The position numbers and the translations under genes were made by a program. The notes below the pieces were generated by a model. It saw nothing but the letters and a program-made list of their open reading frames with translations, was not told where the DNA came from and ran no database searches. Below, piece by piece: positions 1 to 8,362 of a stretch of DNA of 35,740 nucleotides; position 1 is the first letter of the stretch; the number at the start of each line of letters is the position of its first letter. The stretch is from positions 1 to 35,740 of the forward strand of contig JAHZOA010000006.1 of the NCBI GenBank assembly GCA_020028455.1. Direction: 5' to 3'. This DNA comes from Armatimonadota bacterium. Its GTDB lineage: Bacteria > Sysuimicrobiota > Sysuimicrobiia > Sysuimicrobiales > Kaftiobacteriaceae.

Positions 1-2
1 AG

Positions 3-551
3 ATGAGGATTTCCCCGCTTCATATTGCCGTCGCAGGAATCTGCGGCGGACTCGCACTCGCTCTTTCCTTCACTCCGCTAGGCTATGTGAGTGTTCCAAA
101 CATCTCCGGCGCCGCCACCACTCTGCATATTCCGGCCATAGTGGCCGGCGTGGTCACGGGCCCTCTGGCCGGCGCTCTGGTCGGTCTGGTGTTGGCTGGA
201 ACCTCATGGTTTCAGTTCGGTGGAGTGTTCATGCAGTTCGCGGGTGGCAACTACCCGGTTGCTCTCGCCGCGGCGTTTCTTCCACGGCTGTTAATTGGAG
301 TAGTCGCGTACTATGCATATCGCTCGACGAGGAACACGACGGCGGCAATATTAGCTGCAATCCTTGGAACGACGACGAACACGGCGGGCGTGCTGGGAAT
401 CCTGTGGTTCTTTGGCACCCCAGAGTTTCGCACAGCCGTTGTTCCCGTGATTCTGACCAACTATCCCTTTGAAATGCTTTTCGCGGCAGTTATCGTAACT
501 CCAGTGTTTGCTGTCTTGAGCAAGAATCGCAGATTAGCTGCGGCTCAGTGA
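3..551 (+). CDS. ECF transporter S component, probable vitamin (pantothenate?) uptake
   Basis: The 182-residue protein is almost entirely hydrophobic, with about five to six membrane segments and Gly/Ala-rich helices. A loop near residues 68-85 (GTSWFQFGGVFMQFAGGNYP) has the look of the substrate-binding loop in S components of energy-coupling-factor importers. S components bind a vitamin and use a shared EcfA/A'/T module, which is not encoded here. The length is normal for the family, so the ATG at base 3 is plausibly the true start, although any ribosome binding site lies outside the window. The stop overlaps the GTG start of the pantothenate kinase gene by four bases (GTGA), so the two are translationally coupled. 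That neighbour suggests pantothenate as substrate (a PanT-like role). This is inference from context only; other vitamins are possible. Confidence 0.7.
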   Translation: MRISPLHIAVAGICGGLALALSFTPLGYVSVPNISGAATTLHIPAIVAGVVTGPLAGALVGLVLAGTSWFQFGGVFMQFAGGNYPVALAAAFLPRLLIGVVAYYAYRSTRNTTAAILAAILGTTTNTAGVLGILWFFGTPEFRTAVVPVILTNYPFEMLFAAVIVTPVFAVLSKNRRLAAAQ

Positions 552-1366
552 CCTCGATGCTGCTCGCGATCAACATCAACAACACTCAGATCAAGATCGG
601 CGGTTACCGCGGCAAGGAACTCGTTTTCCACTGGCGCGTCGCCACGAATCGGGATAAAACCGACGACGAGTACGCGATGAACCTCCGGAACCTGTTCCAG
701 TACGCCGGTTTGGAGTTCAAGCAGGTAGAGTCAGTTGCCATCTCGTGCGTCGTCCCTAAGCTTACCGACGTGTTTGAGAGACTCTCGAAGCGCTACTTCG
801 GAGTTTCTCCGTTGATGGTCGGGCCGGGCGTACGGACCGGTATCAAGATCCTGTACGAGAATCCGAAGGAAGTCGGTGCGGACCGTATCTGCAACGCCAT
901 CGCTGTGTTCGAGAAGTACGGTGGCCCCTCCATTGTCGTCGACTTCGGTACAGCCACAACCTTCACGGCGGTTTCTTCAACAGGCGACTTTCTCGGCGGC
1001 GCGATCGCACCGGGAGTCGGAATCTCTGTTGACGCTCTGGCCGAGCACGCTGCGCAATTGCCTCATGTCGAGCTCGCGAAGCCAAAGAGCGTTATCGCGC
1101 GCTCGACGGTGACCGCGATGCAGTCCGGGATTATCTACGGGTTTGTCGGTCAGGTCGAGGAAATCGTCAGGCGAATGCGCGCCGAGCTCGGAGGCCAGGC
1201 CGCCGTCGTAGCTACCGGCGGATGGGCGGACCTCATCATGGGTGAGTGCCGCTGCCTGGATCACCATGATCCGCTGCTCACCCTGGAAGGCTTGCGAATC
1301 ATTCATGAACGCAATCGGCAACCTGTAGATGCCCCCGTTACTCACTTAGGGCAGGAGTCCAACTGA
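548..1366 (+). CDS. coaX: Type III pantothenate kinase CoaX
   Basis: CoaX phosphorylates pantothenate with ATP in the first step of coenzyme A synthesis. It is a cytosolic ASKHA-fold enzyme. The 272-residue product has the pantothenate-site GADR motif at 110-113, with Asp112 as the expected catalytic base, and the second phosphate motif DFGTATT at 132-138. It also has GAIAPGVGIS at about 151-160, and near the C-terminus ATGGWADLI followed by a DPLLTLEGL block. The N-terminal phosphate motif, normally D-x-G-N-T, reads N-I-N-N-T at residues 9-13, so the usual Asp is Asn and the Gly is Asn. The start is GTG at 548, overlapping the upstream stop; ATG at 557 is an alternative. Family assignment is secure; the changed motif leaves some doubt about activity or metal use. 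Confidence 0.93.
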   Translation: MTSMLLAININNTQIKIGGYRGKELVFHWRVATNRDKTDDEYAMNLRNLFQYAGLEFKQVESVAISCVVPKLTDVFERLSKRYFGVSPLMVGPGVRTGIKILYENPKEVGADRICNAIAVFEKYGGPSIVVDFGTATTFTAVSSTGDFLGGAIAPGVGISVDALAEHAAQLPHVELAKPKSVIARSTVTAMQSGIIYGFVGQVEEIVRRMRAELGGQAAVVATGGWADLIMGECRCLDHHDPLLTLEGLRIIHERNRQPVDAPVTHLGQESN

Positions 1367-1390
1367 TGCCCGCGTAGTGGTCATACGTCC

Positions 1391-2350
1391 ATGAAGCGGG
1401 TCGTTTCTGTAAGCCTCGGTTCAAGTACGCGCGATCACCGGTTCGAAACCCAGATTCTCGGCCAACCCATTGTCATCGAGCGCATCGGGACTGACGGGGA
1501 CGTCCGCCGTGCGGAAGAACTGATGCGTGAACTCGACGGCAAGGTGGACGCGCTGGGGATCGGCGGGACCGATCTTTACCTGCGTGCCGGCAATCGGCGC
1601 TACCTGGTTCGTGAGACCGCCAAGATTATTGAAGGCGTCAAGCGCACCCCTTTCGTGGATGGGGGCGGGCTTAAGGCCACGTGGGAACGGTGGCTCATTA
1701 CCGATTACCTGCCCAACCGCAAAGGCATCTCATTCCGCGGGAGAAAGGTGCTGCTGGTTTCTTCGGTAGATCGGTACGGGATGGCCGAGGCGTTTACTCA
1801 GGCCGGGGCAGATGTGACCTTCGGTGATTTCATCTTCGCGCTCGGACTTCCGATCCCGATCAAGAGACTGACCACCGTGAAGGTTCTCGCTGCGCTGCTC
1901 TTACCCGTACTGACGAAACTTCCCATTAGGTTTCTGTACCCCACCGGGAAAAAGCAGGAGGAAGTCACGCCGAAGTATGGCGCCTACTATGAGTGGGCAG
2001 ATGTTCTAGCGGGCGACTTTCACCTGATCAGGCGGTTCATGCCGGATCAGCTTCGCGGAAAACTCGTACTCACTCAGACGATTACGTCTCGAGACGTTGA
2101 GGAGCTTCGAGGACGCGGTGTGTGGATACTGATCACAGATGGACCAGATATGGGCGGGCGTTCCTTTGCGACCAACGTCTTGCAGGGAGTCATTGTCGCA
2201 GTAACGGGGAAGCGCCCCGAGGAAATTTCTGCTGACGAATACCTGCAGACCGCGCTTCGTGCTGGATTCGAACCTCGGATAGAGGAGCTGAATCCTAATA
2301 CGCGGCCGGATTGGGCTGCAAGGATGGAACTAGCGACTGCTCAAAGATGA
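1391..2350 (+). CDS. Conserved protein of the 'quinate 5-dehydrogenase'-labelled family
   Basis: The 319-residue soluble protein begins VVSVSLGSSTRDHR. Further conserved-looking blocks are IGTDGD (about 32-37), LGIGGTDLYL (about 55-64), VDGGGLK (about 88-94) and YPTGKKQEE (about 183-191), followed by YYEWADVLAGDFHLIRRFMP. I recognise this pattern from clostridial genomes, where it is often labelled quinate 5-dehydrogenase; I know of no biochemical proof of that activity. There is no classical GxGxxG dinucleotide motif at the N-terminus. The gene overlaps the next one by ATGA (2347-2350), so the two are translationally coupled and probably act together. The start at 1391 lies 25 bases after coaX with only a weak ribosome binding site. 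Function should be treated as unknown. Confidence 0.6.
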   Translation: MKRVVSVSLGSSTRDHRFETQILGQPIVIERIGTDGDVRRAEELMRELDGKVDALGIGGTDLYLRAGNRRYLVRETAKIIEGVKRTPFVDGGGLKATWERWLITDYLPNRKGISFRGRKVLLVSSVDRYGMAEAFTQAGADVTFGDFIFALGLPIPIKRLTTVKVLAALLLPVLTKLPIRFLYPTGKKQEEVTPKYGAYYEWADVLAGDFHLIRRFMPDQLRGKLVLTQTITSRDVEELRGRGVWILITDGPDMGGRSFATNVLQGVIVAVTGKRPEEISADEYLQTALRAGFEPRIEELNPNTRPDWAARMELATAQR

Positions 2351-3465
2351 CAGGAAGTGACGTCGGCAAGTTCGCGTTCCTCGTTCACCCATTGCGAATT
2401 GACGACTTTGCGCGTAAGTACGCCTTCACCCGCCGGCTTCCGTCCTCGTTGGTAGAACAGGTTTTCAAATGGATTCCGCCCCGGCTGGTTTCACATATAA
2501 CCGGAATCCGTTCGGCTACTGGTGCGCGGGCGGAGGGGTGGTTCATTGGGTTGCCGCTGACTCCCAGGACGCTGATGGAATCGCCGCTGCCGTTTGTCTA
2601 CCGGCGGCTCATCCAGGCAGGGCGAGTTGCGGAAAAGCAGGGCGCCCGCATCTTCGGCTTAGGCGCGTTCACGAAGATTGTCGGCGACCGCGGGGTGACG
2701 CTGGCAAGAAATCTGAACATCGCCGTCACGACTGGGAACAGTTACACCGCAGCGACGGCGATCGAGGGAGCGCTTCTTGCCGCGGCCCGCATGGACATTG
2801 CACCGAAGAATGCCACTGCGGCGATCATCGGTGCTACGGGATCCATTGGAACGGTGTGCAGCGAGATACTCGCCAAGTCGGTAAGTCGTCTGATTCTTGT
2901 CGCCAGAACCCACGAGTCTCTCGAGTCGCTGGCCGGCCGGTTAAGAACGGGCAGTCGGGCGCACGTGGACACGGAGACTGAGGTGCGGCGAGCGGTCAGG
3001 CAGTCGGACATCGTCCTGACTGTTTCATCAGCGACGGACGTACTCATCGAGCCGGAGGACTTGCGCCCCGGCGCGGTCGTGTGCGACGTAGCGCGCCCCC
3101 GAAACGTCTCGCGGCGGGTGTATGAGCGCAGAAATGACGTCCTCGTGATGGACGGCGGAGTGATTGAGGTCCCGGGAGAGCCAGACTTTGGCTTGGACTT
3201 CGGCCTCCCACCGCGGATGGTCGAGGCATGCATGGCCGAAACGATCATTCTGGCGCTGGAAGGCCGCTACGAGAACTATACGCTGGGTAAAGACATCTCG
3301 CTGTCGAAGGTCGAGGAGATCTCCGCGCTCGCTCGCAAGCACGGATTCAGACTTTCCGGGTTCCGACGCTTTGAACGCGCCATCAGCGATGAAGAAGTCG
3401 AACGAATCAAGCATGCGGCGCGAACGAAGCCTCCGCTTGACGTGGCTGCTGAGAGTAGTCTATAG
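2347..3465 (+). CDS. Acyl-ACP reductase (AAR)-like NAD(P)-binding oxidoreductase
   Basis: The 372-residue protein resembles the cyanobacterial long-chain acyl-ACP reductase that makes fatty aldehydes, and the related proteins often called shikimate dehydrogenase in clostridia. Visible features are GLGAFTKIV (104-112), TTGNSYTAA (128-136), a Rossmann glycine motif GATGSIG (162-168), VMDGGVIEVPG (267-277) and ACMAETIILALEG (294-306). Cys295 sits where the cyanobacterial enzyme has its thioester-forming cysteine. I chose ATG 2347, which overlaps the upstream stop as ATGA, over an in-frame ATG at 2311 that would overlap the neighbour by 40 bases. No aldehyde-deformylating oxygenase lies nearby, so alkane synthesis is not implied. 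The substrate is unknown; a fatty aldehyde-forming role is inference from the conserved cysteine. Confidence 0.7.
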   Translation: MTGSDVGKFAFLVHPLRIDDFARKYAFTRRLPSSLVEQVFKWIPPRLVSHITGIRSATGARAEGWFIGLPLTPRTLMESPLPFVYRRLIQAGRVAEKQGARIFGLGAFTKIVGDRGVTLARNLNIAVTTGNSYTAATAIEGALLAAARMDIAPKNATAAIIGATGSIGTVCSEILAKSVSRLILVARTHESLESLAGRLRTGSRAHVDTETEVRRAVRQSDIVLTVSSATDVLIEPEDLRPGAVVCDVARPRNVSRRVYERRNDVLVMDGGVIEVPGEPDFGLDFGLPPRMVEACMAETIILALEGRYENYTLGKDISLSKVEEISALARKHGFRLSGFRRFERAISDEEVERIKHAARTKPPLDVAAESSL

Positions 3466-3466
3466 T
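3437..3466 (+). promoter_or_regulatory. Sigma-70/sigma-A-type promoter of greA
   Basis: TTGACG (3437-3442) and TATAGT (3461-3466) are separated by 18 bases. The boxes lie in the last codons of the preceding reductase gene and end about 57 bases before the greA start. greA can therefore be transcribed independently of the upstream genes. Confidence 0.65.
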
Positions 3467-3522
3467 GAGTCTCGCTGAGGGCACGAATTCCTCAGTTATT
3501 TCTTTTGATGTGAAGGTGACGG

Positions 3523-4008
3523 ATGGCAGCGGAAGCTGAAAAAGAAACGATACTGACCCGCCAGGGGCTCAAAAAGCTCGAGGATGAGCTGGAGCACCTC
3601 AAGACGGTCAAGCGCAAGGAAGTTGCGGCGCGGATCAAGCTCTCCAAAGAGTTCGGGGATCTCTCCGAGAACGCCGAATATGAGGATGCAAAGAACGAGC
3701 AGGCGTTCGTAGAGGGGCGGATCCTCCAACTGGAACTGATGCTCCGCAATGCTCGAGTGATCGACAATCATGACGCGCCCGCCGATCGGGTCATCGTCGG
3801 CTCAAAGGTCAAGCTCAAGGACCTCGCCTCCGGCGAAGAAATCGCGTACATGATTGTCGGCTCGGCCGAAGCCGATCCCGATCACGACAAGATCAGTAAC
3901 GAATCGCCTGTCGGCAAGGCGCTTCTGGGGAAACGCAAGGGCGAAACGTTTGAAGTGACTGTCCCCGTCGGCAAACTTCGTTACTCAGTGTTGCAGATAA
4001 ACCAATAA
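3523..4008 (+). CDS. greA: Transcription elongation factor GreA
   Basis: GreA enters the RNA polymerase secondary channel and stimulates cleavage of backtracked RNA, rescuing stalled complexes. The 161-residue protein has the standard length and two domains. An N-terminal antiparallel coiled coil spans roughly 12-76, with the tip motif [18 protein letters not shown]. Asp46 and Glu49 there correspond to the catalytic acidic tip residues. An FKBP-like C-terminal domain contains the family motif [18 protein letters not shown]. The start ATG at 3523 is preceded by a GAAGGTGA ribosome binding site. The gene has its own promoter and is followed by a strong terminator, so it is probably a monocistronic unit. 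In many Bacillota greA is followed by lysS; here it is followed by clpC. Confidence 0.97.
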   Translation: MAAEAEKETILTRQGLKKLEDELEHLKTVKRKEVAARIKLSKEFGDLSENAEYEDAKNEQAFVEGRILQLELMLRNARVIDNHDAPADRVIVGSKVKLKDLASGEEIAYMIVGSAEADPDHDKISNESPVGKALLGKRKGETFEVTVPVGKLRYSVLQINQ

Positions 4009-4026
4009 ATCGTTACATAGCGTCGT

Positions 4027-4068
4027 AAGACCGGATAGGATCTTCGTCCTGTCCGGTCTTCTTTTCTC
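4027..4068 (+). terminator. Rho-independent terminator after greA
   Basis: A 14-bp stem (4027-4040 with 4047-4060, one G-T pair) closes a six-base TCTTCG loop and is followed by CTTTTCTC. It lies 19 bases after the greA stop. Confidence 0.9.
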
Positions 4069-4110
4069 TCGCGGTGGGAACATCGATGATACAGGGGCAC
4101 GGCGGGGAAT

Positions 4111-4140
4111 TTGACCGAAGCGAACAACGTACGATACAAT
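4111..4140 (+). promoter_or_regulatory. Probable sigma-A promoter of clpC
   Basis: TTGACC (4111-4116) and TACAAT (4135-4140) are spaced by 18 bases, about 150 bases before the clpC start. The -35 box is embedded in TTTGACC, the complement of one CtsR heptad (GGTCAAA), but the second tandem heptad needed for a CtsR operator is absent. The remaining leader (4141-4290) shows no riboswitch or second promoter that I can recognise. Confidence 0.6.
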
Positions 4141-4290
4141 TGAAGAAGAATCTCTCCGCACGCCGCCTCCTGCATCCAGTGTTCAGGCGAGGTGACGCAG
4201 TAGAGCAGGAGGGAACTCCGCCGAGGAAGAATTCGTAGGCGAACGTAGCTTCTTATTCACACCTTTCGTCGTGGCGGAGAAGGGGAAGCG

Positions 4291-6750
4291 ATGTTTGAGC
4301 GGTTTACAGAGAGAGCCCGACGCGTCATCATCCTTGCGCAAGAAGAAGCAAAGCGCCTTAACCACAGCGCCGTCGGGACAGAGCACATCCTTCTGGGAAT
4401 CATCCGCGAAGGCGAAGGAGTCGCGAGCAAAGTCCTCGAGAGTTTGAATATTTCCCCCGACCGTGTACGCGCCGAGATCGAGAGCGCGATCGGCCGTGGG
4501 GAGCGCACTCCCTACGAAGAAGTCGCGTTCACACCCCGCGCCAAGAAGGTGCTCGAGCTTGCGCTCGATGAAGCCCGCCGGCTCGGACACAACTATATCG
4601 GCACCGAGCATCTCCTCCTCGGCCTGATCCGGGAAGGGGAGGGTGTCGCTGCGCGCGTGCTGGAAGCGATGGGCGCCGACCTCGAGCGCGTACGCGCGCA
4701 GGTCGTCTATTTGTTAGGAGAAGAAGGCACGACCTCGTACACCAAGCAAACCAGCAAAACTCCCACGCTCGACGAATTTGGCCGCGATCTCACCAAACTC
4801 GCCCGCGAGAGCAAGCTCGATCCGGTGATCGGCCGCGAGCGTGAGATTGAGCGCGTCATTCAGGTCCTCAGCCGCCGCACGAAGAACAACCCGGCCCTCA
4901 TCGGCGAGCCGGGAGTCGGCAAAACGGCGATCACCGAAGGCCTGGCGCAGCGCATCGTGCGCGGCGACGTTCCGGAGGTCCTCCGCAACAAGCGCGTGGT
5001 GCAGTTGGATCTGGCCGCGCTGGTCGCGGGGACGAAATACCGCGGTGAGTTTGAAGAGCGCATGAAGAAGGTGATGGATGAGATTCGCAAGGCCCAGGGT
5101 GAGGTCGTTCTCTTCGTCGACGAGCTGCACACCCTGGTCGGCGCCGGCGCCGCGGAGGGCGCGATCGACGCCAGTAACATCCTCAAACCCGCCCTCGCGC
5201 GCGGCGAGCTGCAGTGCATCGGTGCCACGACGCTGGACGAATATCGAAAGTACGTGGAGCGCGACGCCGCACTCGAACGCCGCTTCCAACCGATCCTCGT
5301 CAGCGAGCCGTCCGTCGAACAGACGATCGAGATTTTGAAGGGGCTGCGACCGCGTTACGAAGCGCACCATGGCGTCAGTATCAGTGACGAGGCGTTGATC
5401 GCCGCTGCGACGCTCGCGGAGAAGTACATCTCCGACCGCTTCCTTCCAGACAAGGCCATCGATCTGATGGACGAAGCGTCCAGCAAGATCCGCCTGCAAG
5501 CATCGTTCCTGCCTCAAGAAGTACGCCAGGCGGTTGAGAAAGTGGAGCGCGTCCGCCGCGAGAAGGATGATGCGATCAAGGCTCAGGACTTCGAGAAGGC
5601 CGCGCCGCTGCGTGATAAAGAGCGCGTGCTCCGTCAGAAACTCGAGGAGCTGGAGTCATCCTGGAAGAAAGAAAAAGGCCGGGACGTCAGCACGGTGTCT
5701 GATGAAGACATCGCGGACATCGTCTCGATGTGGACCGGCATTCCCGTCACGCGCCTCGTGGAGGAAGAGACGCAGCGCCTGCTGCACATGGAAGATTCCA
5801 TCCACGAGCGGATCATCGGCCAGGAAGAGGCGGTGCGCGCGGTGGCGAAGGCCGTTCGGCGCGCACGCACGGGCCTCAAGGATCCGCGCCGGCCAATTGG
5901 TTCCTTCATTTTTCTCGGGCCGACCGGCGTCGGTAAGACCGAGCTGGCACGGGCGCTCGCGGAGTTTCTCTTCGGCGACGAAACCGCCCTCATTCGCATC
6001 GATATGTCCGAGTACAGCGAGCGCCACACGATCAGCCGCCTGGTCGGTTCTCCGCCCGGCTACGTAGGTTACGAGGAAGGTGGACAGTTGACCGAGCAGG
6101 TGCGGCGCCGGCCTTTCTCGGTCGTGCTCTTCGATGAAATAGAGAAAGCGCATCCCGAGATCTTCAACGTGCTGCTGCAGATTCTCGATGACGGCCGCCT
6201 CACGGATGCCCAGGGTCGCACGGTAGACTTCAAAAACGCGGTGCTGATCATGACGAGCAACGTCGGCGCCCCGATCCTGGAGAAGGAAGTGGCCATCGGC
6301 TTCCGCCCGGTGAAAGGCCAGGATGCAGTGTTGGATTCAGCCTACGAGCGGATGAAGGAGCGGATCACCGAAGAGCTGCGGCGCACGTTCCGGCCGGAGT
6401 TTCTCAACCGCATTGACGAGATCATCATCTTCCGGCCGCTCACGAGCGAGCAGATCAAGTCGATCGTGGACATCCTGATCTCCCGCGTGCGGCGCGAGCT
6501 GCGCGGACAAAACATGGACCTCGAGCTGAGCGAAGCGGCGAAGGACGTATTGGCGAAGGAAGGGTTCGACCCAACCTTCGGCGCCCGTCCGCTGCGGCGT
6601 GCCATCCAGCGCCTCGTGGAAGACCAGCTATCAGACGAGCTCTTGCGCGGGAACTTCAGTTCCGGTGATACCGTGCTCGTGGACGCCAGCGACGGGAAGT
6701 TCGTATTCACGAAGAAACGCGCGCCAGAACCAGCCCTAAAAGGAGATTAA
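4291..6750 (+). CDS. clpC: ATP-dependent Clp protease ATP-binding subunit ClpC
   Basis: ClpC is a hexameric AAA+ unfoldase that feeds substrates to ClpP. The 819-residue protein shows the full class I layout. Two N-domain repeats lie at about 4-70 and 79-145. The first AAA+ module has Walker A GEPGVGKT at 205-212. A UVR-type middle region follows at about 424-460. The second AAA+ module has Walker A GPTGVGKT at 543-550, and a Clp C-terminal D2 domain closes the protein. The middle UVR segment is typical of ClpC and separates it from ClpA and ClpB. ATG 4291 is preceded by GGAGAAGGGG. In Bacillota clpC usually ends the ctsR-mcsA-mcsB-clpC operon; none of those regulators is present here, so adaptor use and heat-shock control must differ. 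Confidence 0.97.
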   Translation: MFERFTERARRVIILAQEEAKRLNHSAVGTEHILLGIIREGEGVASKVLESLNISPDRVRAEIESAIGRGERTPYEEVAFTPRAKKVLELALDEARRLGHNYIGTEHLLLGLIREGEGVAARVLEAMGADLERVRAQVVYLLGEEGTTSYTKQTSKTPTLDEFGRDLTKLARESKLDPVIGREREIERVIQVLSRRTKNNPALIGEPGVGKTAITEGLAQRIVRGDVPEVLRNKRVVQLDLAALVAGTKYRGEFEERMKKVMDEIRKAQGEVVLFVDELHTLVGAGAAEGAIDASNILKPALARGELQCIGATTLDEYRKYVERDAALERRFQPILVSEPSVEQTIEILKGLRPRYEAHHGVSISDEALIAAATLAEKYISDRFLPDKAIDLMDEASSKIRLQASFLPQEVRQAVEKVERVRREKDDAIKAQDFEKAAPLRDKERVLRQKLEELESSWKKEKGRDVSTVSDEDIADIVSMWTGIPVTRLVEEETQRLLHMEDSIHERIIGQEEAVRAVAKAVRRARTGLKDPRRPIGSFIFLGPTGVGKTELARALAEFLFGDETALIRIDMSEYSERHTISRLVGSPPGYVGYEEGGQLTEQVRRRPFSVVLFDEIEKAHPEIFNVLLQILDDGRLTDAQGRTVDFKNAVLIMTSNVGAPILEKEVAIGFRPVKGQDAVLDSAYERMKERITEELRRTFRPEFLNRIDEIIIFRPLTSEQIKSIVDILISRVRRELRGQNMDLELSEAAKDVLAKEGFDPTFGARPLRRAIQRLVEDQLSDELLRGNFSSGDTVLVDASDGKFVFTKKRAPEPALKGD

Positions 6751-6754
6751 GAGC

Positions 6755-6865
6755 GGGATAAAGGGATAAGGGGATAAAGGGATAAACGCGATGCTTGGAG
6801 GGCCCGGAGCAATTCCGGGCCTTCGTTCGTCACCTTATCCCCTTATCCCACTATCCCCTTATCCC
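6755..6865. repeat. Inverted four-unit octamer repeat element (element A)
   Basis: The left arm (6755-6786) is four tandem octamers of the form GGGATAAR. The right arm (6834-6865) is four octamers of the form CTTATCCC, with one variant ACTATCCC. The arms can pair over about 32 bp. The centre holds a second hairpin, GGCCCGGA (6801-6808) with TCCGGGCC (6814-6821) around GCAAT, followed by TTCGTTCGT, which may act as a weak terminator for clpC. The right arm is followed by GTAG and then the radA ribosome binding site. The left arm starts five bases after the clpC stop. Element C near 31 kb has almost identical arms. Confidence 0.9.
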
Positions 6866-6880
6866 GTAGTCGGAGTTCGT

Positions 6881-8233
6881 ATGACCAAAACCAAACTCCA
6901 ATACGTGTGCCAATCTTGCGGCCACACTTCCGCCAAGTGGTTAGGACGCTGTCCATCCTGCGGCGAGTGGAACACGTTTGTGGAGGAGTTCCAGGGGAAT
7001 GAGCGTGGGGTGCAGCCTGCAACCAGCGCGGCAGAGCCGGTGCCGATCACCGAGGTTCAGATGGGGGCCGAACCTCGCGTGGCGACGGGGATCGGCGAAT
7101 TCGACCGCGTCCTCGGCGGCGGGCTGGTCCAAGGTTCGCTGGTTCTGATCGGTGGTGAACCGGGCTCGGGCAAGTCGACCCTGATGCTTCAAACGTGCCA
7201 GCGCCTGGCCACCTCGCGCCGCAGCGTGCTGTACGTGACCGGTGAGGAGTCCGCGGCCCAGGTGAAGATGCGCGCGGACCGGCTTGGGGCCAGCGCTGCG
7301 GACCTGCTCCTGCTGGCCGAGAACGACCTGGGCTCCATTCTGGGGGCCATTGAGAAGAGTTCCCCTTCGGTCGTGGTTGTCGATTCCATTCAGACTGTCT
7401 ACCGGTCCGACATTCCCAGCGCGCCGGGGAGCGTCGCGCAGGTCAGGGAATGCACCGGCGATCTGCTGCGCCTCGCCAAGGGGAAGAACGTCACCGTATT
7501 GCTCGTGGGCCACGTCACGAAAGAGGGACAACTTGCGGGTCCGCGCGTCATGGAGCACATCGTCGACACGGTCCTGTACTTCGAGGGCGACCGCCACCAC
7601 GCGTACCGAATTCTGCGGGCTACGAAGAACCGTTTCGGGTCCACGAATGAGATCGGCGTCTTTGAGATGCGCGGAGATGGGCTTCGTGAAATCTCGAATC
7701 CGTCCGCCGCATTCCTCTCCGAGCGGGCGGCCGATGCGCCCGGCTCAGCCGTCGTGTGCGCGATGGAGGGCACGCGGCCGGTCCTCATCGAGGTGCAGGC
7801 GCTCGTCACCCCCACGGTCTTCGGTATGCCGAGGCGCACCGCCGCGGGCGTCGACTACAACCGGCTGATCGTTCTTCTTGCGGTGCTGGAGAAGCGTGCC
7901 GGCCTGCATCTGGCGAGCCAGGACGTCTACACCAGTATTGCGGGCGGAGTGTCGCTGGATGAGCCCGCCATCGATCTGGGCATCGCCACCGCGGTTGCGA
8001 GCAGTCTCCGTGACCGGCCGGTCGACGGAACTGCTGTGGCCATCGGAGAAGTGGGGCTGGCCGGCGAGATCCGAGCCGTACCGCAGATCAGCAGACGGAC
8101 TATGGAGGCCGCGCGCCTAGGTTTTCGTCGCTGCATTGTCCCGCGAAGCAGCGCCGAGGAAGTGACCGGATCAGGACTGGAAGTCGTGGCGGTCGAGCAG
8201 CTGGCCGAAGCACTGGCCCGCCTGATACCCTAA
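6881..8233 (+). CDS. radA: DNA repair protein RadA (Sms)
   Basis: RadA is a RecA-like ATPase that promotes branch migration and processing of recombination intermediates. The 450-residue protein has an N-terminal four-cysteine zinc finger (Cys10, Cys13, Cys24, Cys27) and a RecA-like core with Walker A GGEPGSGKS at 91-99. The RadA-specific KNRFG motif is at 249-253, and a C-terminal Lon-protease-like domain runs from about residue 280. I chose ATG 6881 because the zinc finger begins immediately after it and GGAG lies six bases upstream. An in-frame ATG at 6791 would place the repeat element in the coding region and is rejected. disA, which commonly follows radA in Bacillota, is absent. Confidence 0.97.
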   Translation: MTKTKLQYVCQSCGHTSAKWLGRCPSCGEWNTFVEEFQGNERGVQPATSAAEPVPITEVQMGAEPRVATGIGEFDRVLGGGLVQGSLVLIGGEPGSGKSTLMLQTCQRLATSRRSVLYVTGEESAAQVKMRADRLGASAADLLLLAENDLGSILGAIEKSSPSVVVVDSIQTVYRSDIPSAPGSVAQVRECTGDLLRLAKGKNVTVLLVGHVTKEGQLAGPRVMEHIVDTVLYFEGDRHHAYRILRATKNRFGSTNEIGVFEMRGDGLREISNPSAAFLSERAADAPGSAVVCAMEGTRPVLIEVQALVTPTVFGMPRRTAAGVDYNRLIVLLAVLEKRAGLHLASQDVYTSIAGGVSLDEPAIDLGIATAVASSLRDRPVDGTAVAIGEVGLAGEIRAVPQISRRTMEAARLGFRRCIVPRSSAEEVTGSGLEVVAVEQLAEALARLIP

Positions 8234-8238
8234 ACTAC

Positions 8239-8358
8239 GGGAACATGGGGAACACAGGGAACATGGCGAACAAGGCCGCAAATGAAAGGGAACCCGCGTT
8301 CGCGAGTCCTCACTTAGCTTGCCGCGTTCCCTGCGTTCCCCTTGTTCCCTGTGTTCCC
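8239..8358. repeat. Inverted four-unit nonamer repeat element (element B)
   Basis: The left arm (8239-8274) is four tandem nonamers beginning GGGAACA (the last is GCGAACAAG). The right arm (8323-8358) is four nonamers ending GTTCCC. Outer flanks are CTAC on the left and GTCG on the right, close to the CTAC/GTAG ends of element C. It fills almost the whole gap between the converging radA and the minus-strand gene ending at 8363. It could therefore serve as a two-way transcription boundary. The unit sequence and its nine-base period differ from elements A and C, but the plan is the same. Confidence 0.85.
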
Positions 8359-8362
8359 GTCG

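Noticed and set aside
977-1345. Antisense and alternate-frame ORFs over coaX, clpC, radA, cysS and others.
   Set aside because: They are shadows of GC-rich coding sequence: low-complexity Arg/Ser/Pro composition, no ribosome binding sites and no family features.
2311-2346. In-frame upstream ATG for the acyl-ACP-reductase-like gene.
   Set aside because: It would overlap the preceding gene by 40 bases and adds a Cys-rich tail absent from the family; ATG 2347 gives the common ATGA coupling.
4104-4122. CtsR operator before clpC.
   Set aside because: Only a single heptad complement (TTTGACC) is present; the tandem second heptad is missing and no ctsR gene is nearby.
8239-8358. Small CRISPR array or direct-repeat locus.
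   Set aside because: Units are 7-9 bases and contiguous without spacers, arms are inverted, and no cas genes are present.
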